In this document: positions 61,621-64,000 of the stretch, in pieces
Numbering within the stretch: position 1 is the stretch's first letter
Layout of the letters: each line of letters starts with the position of its first letter
Source: Actinomycetota bacterium
GTDB lineage: Bacteria > Actinomycetota > Acidimicrobiia > IMCC26256 > PALSA-555
DNA: 64,000 nt
Assembly: GCA_016870355.1 (NCBI GenBank)
Contig: VGBR01000001.1
Location: forward strand, 183,574 to 247,573
Direction: 5' to 3'
Translations under genes and position numbers: made by a program
The notes under the pieces: generated by a model
Databases searched by the model: none
Told to the model about the DNA's origin: nothing
The model's input: the letters and a program-made list of their open reading frames with translations, nothing else

Positions 61621-62631
61621 GTGGTGCTGCTGGCCGCCGCGGTGCCAAGTGCGGCGGCCGCGGACTCCCCGCCGCTCCCCGAGTTCGGCTCTCAGTTCCA
61701 TGCGACCTGGACCGACTACACGAGCGAGCAGCGCGAGCTCGTGCTCGAGCGTCTCCAACGGGCCGGCGTCGAATGGGTGCGCATCGACGTCGGGTGGGAG
61801 ACGCTGGAGCCGCGCCGTTCGGGTGCCATCCAGTCGTGGTATCGCGACCTGCTCGACCATGCGGTCGATGCGTCGCGTCGTCAGGGCATGTCGATCGTCC
61901 TCACGGTGCTCGCCACGCCGAGATGGGCCAGCGGGCGCAGAAGCGCTACGGCGCCACCCCGTGATCCGGATGACTTCGGCGCCGTCATGGGGTGGTTGGC
62001 CCATCGCTACGAAGGAGAGGTGGACGCCTACGAGGTGTGGAACGAGCCCAACAGCCCGGCCTTCTTCAGCGGCTCGCCCCGTGACTACGCCGAGATGCTG
62101 AGATCGGCGCACGACGCGATCGCCGAGGCTGATCCTGACGCGATGGTCGTCGCCGGCGCCACGCAGTACAACGACGACGCCTTCCTCGAGGCCGTCTACG
62201 AGGCGGGTGGTCAGGGCCTCTTCGACGTGTGGTCCACGCATCCCTACATGGGGCTGGCGGACGCCCCGCCCGAGACCGAGGACGACGGGACGATGTGGAC
62301 CATGGACCACGTGCGCGTCATCCGAGCGGTGATGGACGAGCACGAGGACCGCGACGTTCCCATCTGGTTCACGGAGTTCGGCTGGTCGAGTCACTCGAGC
62401 TCACGACACACACCGGAGTGGCGGCGCGGCGTGAGCACCTCACGGCAGGCTTCGTACCTCGTGCGCGCGCTCCGCTTCGTCGCCGCCGAGCACCCTTCGG
62501 TCGAAGTGATGATCTGGTACACGGAGCGCAACAAGGACACCGGTGATCGCCATGAGGACAACTACGGCCTCTTGACCCGGGATCTCCGGCCCAAGCCCGT
62601 CTACCTCGCCGCGCGGCGCCTCTTGAAGTGA
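61621..62631 (+). CDS. Secreted glycoside hydrolase, GH5/GH39-like clan A
   Basis: Signal-peptide-like start; YEVWNEPNSPAFFSG and PIWFTEFGWSSHSS; start codon uncertain (may lie upstream). Confidence 0.85.
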   Translation: MVLLAAAVPSAAAADSPPLPEFGSQFHATWTDYTSEQRELVLERLQRAGVEWVRIDVGWETLEPRRSGAIQSWYRDLLDHAVDASRRQGMSIVLTVLATPRWASGRRSATAPPRDPDDFGAVMGWLAHRYEGEVDAYEVWNEPNSPAFFSGSPRDYAEMLRSAHDAIAEADPDAMVVAGATQYNDDAFLEAVYEAGGQGLFDVWSTHPYMGLADAPPETEDDGTMWTMDHVRVIRAVMDEHEDRDVPIWFTEFGWSSHSSSRHTPEWRRGVSTSRQASYLVRALRFVAAEHPSVEVMIWYTERNKDTGDRHEDNYGLLTRDLRPKPVYLAARRLLK

Positions 62632-62727
62632 CTCACGTCCGATTCGACCGAGCGGTCGCGCGCCGCGCGCGTCACGGATCGGCTTCTCGATTCGGCCCAC
62701 GGTTGTTGCGCGTCTCCGGCCCGGGTG

Positions 62728-63720
62728 TCAGTCGGGCAGCGCGAGCTTGACGGTGCCAGTCAGGTGGTCGCCGAGATCGTTGTGGGCGCGCACCGCGACC
62801 TCGACGACGCGCGCGTCACCATCCTTGCTGCTGGACGACACGTGACCCGTGAACCGGAGCACGAGGCCGGGGATCGCCGGCGCGCCCAGCCGGATGGCGA
62901 TGCTCCTCAGCACGGCCTCGGGACCGGCCCAGTCGGTGATGTAGCGAGAGACGTAGCCGTTGCTGGTCAAGATGTTCATGAAGATGTCGGGCGCACCTTG
63001 GCGTCTCGCGAACTCGGCGTCGTGATGGGCGGGCATGAAGTCGCGTGACGCGAGTGCCCCAGCGACGATCACGGTTGGGGTGACCACGAGGTCGAATGCC
63101 GGGAGCTCCTCACCGGTGTCCGCGGGCGTGTGCTTCTCCGATCGCCCTCGGCGCGGACCATCCGCGTCCACGCGGCGAGGGTCGAACTTCAGGATCCGAA
63201 ACCGCTGACGACCGACGACGTCGTTCGAGGCGTCGAGGAACGTGGTGACCCACGTGAGGAAGTAGCCGGCGCCGAGCCCGGTGGTCTTGCGATCCGAGAT
63301 CGACTCGACCACGGTCGAGGACCGGAGGCGGTCACCGATCCGCAGGTACCGCACGAACTCGAGCTCGGAGTTGGTGGCGAGCGTGCCCGTGAACCCGGCG
63401 CCGTCGAGGATGCTGATCGGGCTCTTGGTGTTCACCTCACGCGGTGCGCCACCCCGTTCCGCGATGCCGGCGATGAGCGGCCGCGCCATCGTCCAGGCCT
63501 GGAGCATGGCCGGGGGCGCGACCAGCCCACCGAACCGCGTCGTCGCGGCGAACGGCTCGTCGAGGTACACGGGGTTCTGGTCGTCCAGCGCGTCGACCCA
63601 GTGCCGGATCATCGGGAGGTTGACGGCGTCGGGCGCCTCCGTCAGCTTCGACAGCGTGCGTCCGACCCAGGGTTCGAGGAGCTCCCGCGTCGTGTCGGGG
63701 GCATCAGTTTCCCGCGCCAT
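62728..63720 (-). CDS. MaoC-like acyl dehydratase (FAS1-DH-type)
   Basis: MIRHWVDALDDQNPVYLDEPFAATTRFGGLVAPPAML; LEFVRYLRIGDRLRSSTVVESI. Confidence 0.88.
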   Translation of the reverse strand: MARETDAPDTTRELLEPWVGRTLSKLTEAPDAVNLPMIRHWVDALDDQNPVYLDEPFAATTRFGGLVAPPAMLQAWTMARPLIAGIAERGGAPREVNTKSPISILDGAGFTGTLATNSELEFVRYLRIGDRLRSSTVVESISDRKTTGLGAGYFLTWVTTFLDASNDVVGRQRFRILKFDPRRVDADGPRRGRSEKHTPADTGEELPAFDLVVTPTVIVAGALASRDFMPAHHDAEFARRQGAPDIFMNILTSNGYVSRYITDWAGPEAVLRSIAIRLGAPAIPGLVLRFTGHVSSSSKDGDARVVEVAVRAHNDLGDHLTGTVKLALPD

Positions 63721-63834
63721 CTCCTCTTCCTAGCGCACACTCGGGACCTTCAGCCCTGCCGTGCGCAGCCCCATAGAGTCAGGCTCAGACCCGTGGTGCT
63801 CGCGGGGTGCCCCTGACGTGTAGGTGGTCGTGAC

Positions 63835-64000
63835 ATGAGTGCAGGTGCTGCGCAGACGGCACGGGCCGGCGGAGGTTGGACCGCAGGCCGGGTGATCGCG
63901 TTGGTGCTCGGATCGATCTTCGGGCTGATCGGCCTCGCTGGTGTCGTGGGTGGTGGTGCGCTCGTCTGGGCGGCGACGACGCAACGTGACAGTGACGGTT
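63835..64000 (+). CDS. Membrane protein, N-terminal part (continues past window)
   Basis: MSAGAAQTARAGGGWTAGRVIALVLGSIFGLIGLAGVVGGGALVW, TM helix. Confidence 0.65.
   Translation, partial: MSAGAAQTARAGGGWTAGRVIALVLGSIFGLIGLAGVVGGGALVWAATTQRDSDG

Overview
High-GC actinobacterial chromosome segment, probably Acidimicrobiia-like (WhiB regulator, mycothiol-type DinB protein, HNH/DUF222 protein, HemQ, GlnR-type operator). It is dense with mostly ordinary metabolic genes. These include the groEL 3' end, hemQ, an amt-glnK-glnD nitrogen operon, pyrE/NUDIX, ABC transporter, tldD/pmbA, uppP, plsY, galU, moeA/moaA/moaC, a Baeyer-Villiger monooxygenase operon and a sulfatase. The observations most worth a second look are: (1) a ~46-50 bp palindromic element present between glnK and glnD and again, in frame, inside an acyl-CoA dehydrogenase ORF; (2) a one-polypeptide ECF sigma/ZAS zinc finger/TM/extracellular-domain protein, whose extracellular domain is also carried by the adjacent upstream lipoprotein, with a 140-bp block at ~98% nucleotide identity; (3) a tRNA-Ala(CGC) locus flanked by fragments of a serine recombinase, a dCTP deaminase and an SDR, which looks like a recombination scar; (4) a heliorhodopsin gene; (5) an XRE/nucleotidyltransferase toxin-antitoxin-like pair with two overlapping palindromes upstream; (6) a four-half-site GlnR-type box upstream of amt; (7) an HNH/DUF222 gene flanked by 13-bp direct repeats. 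No CRISPR array, rRNA or intact prophage was seen. All calls come from reading the sequence and supplied ORFs; no database search was run.
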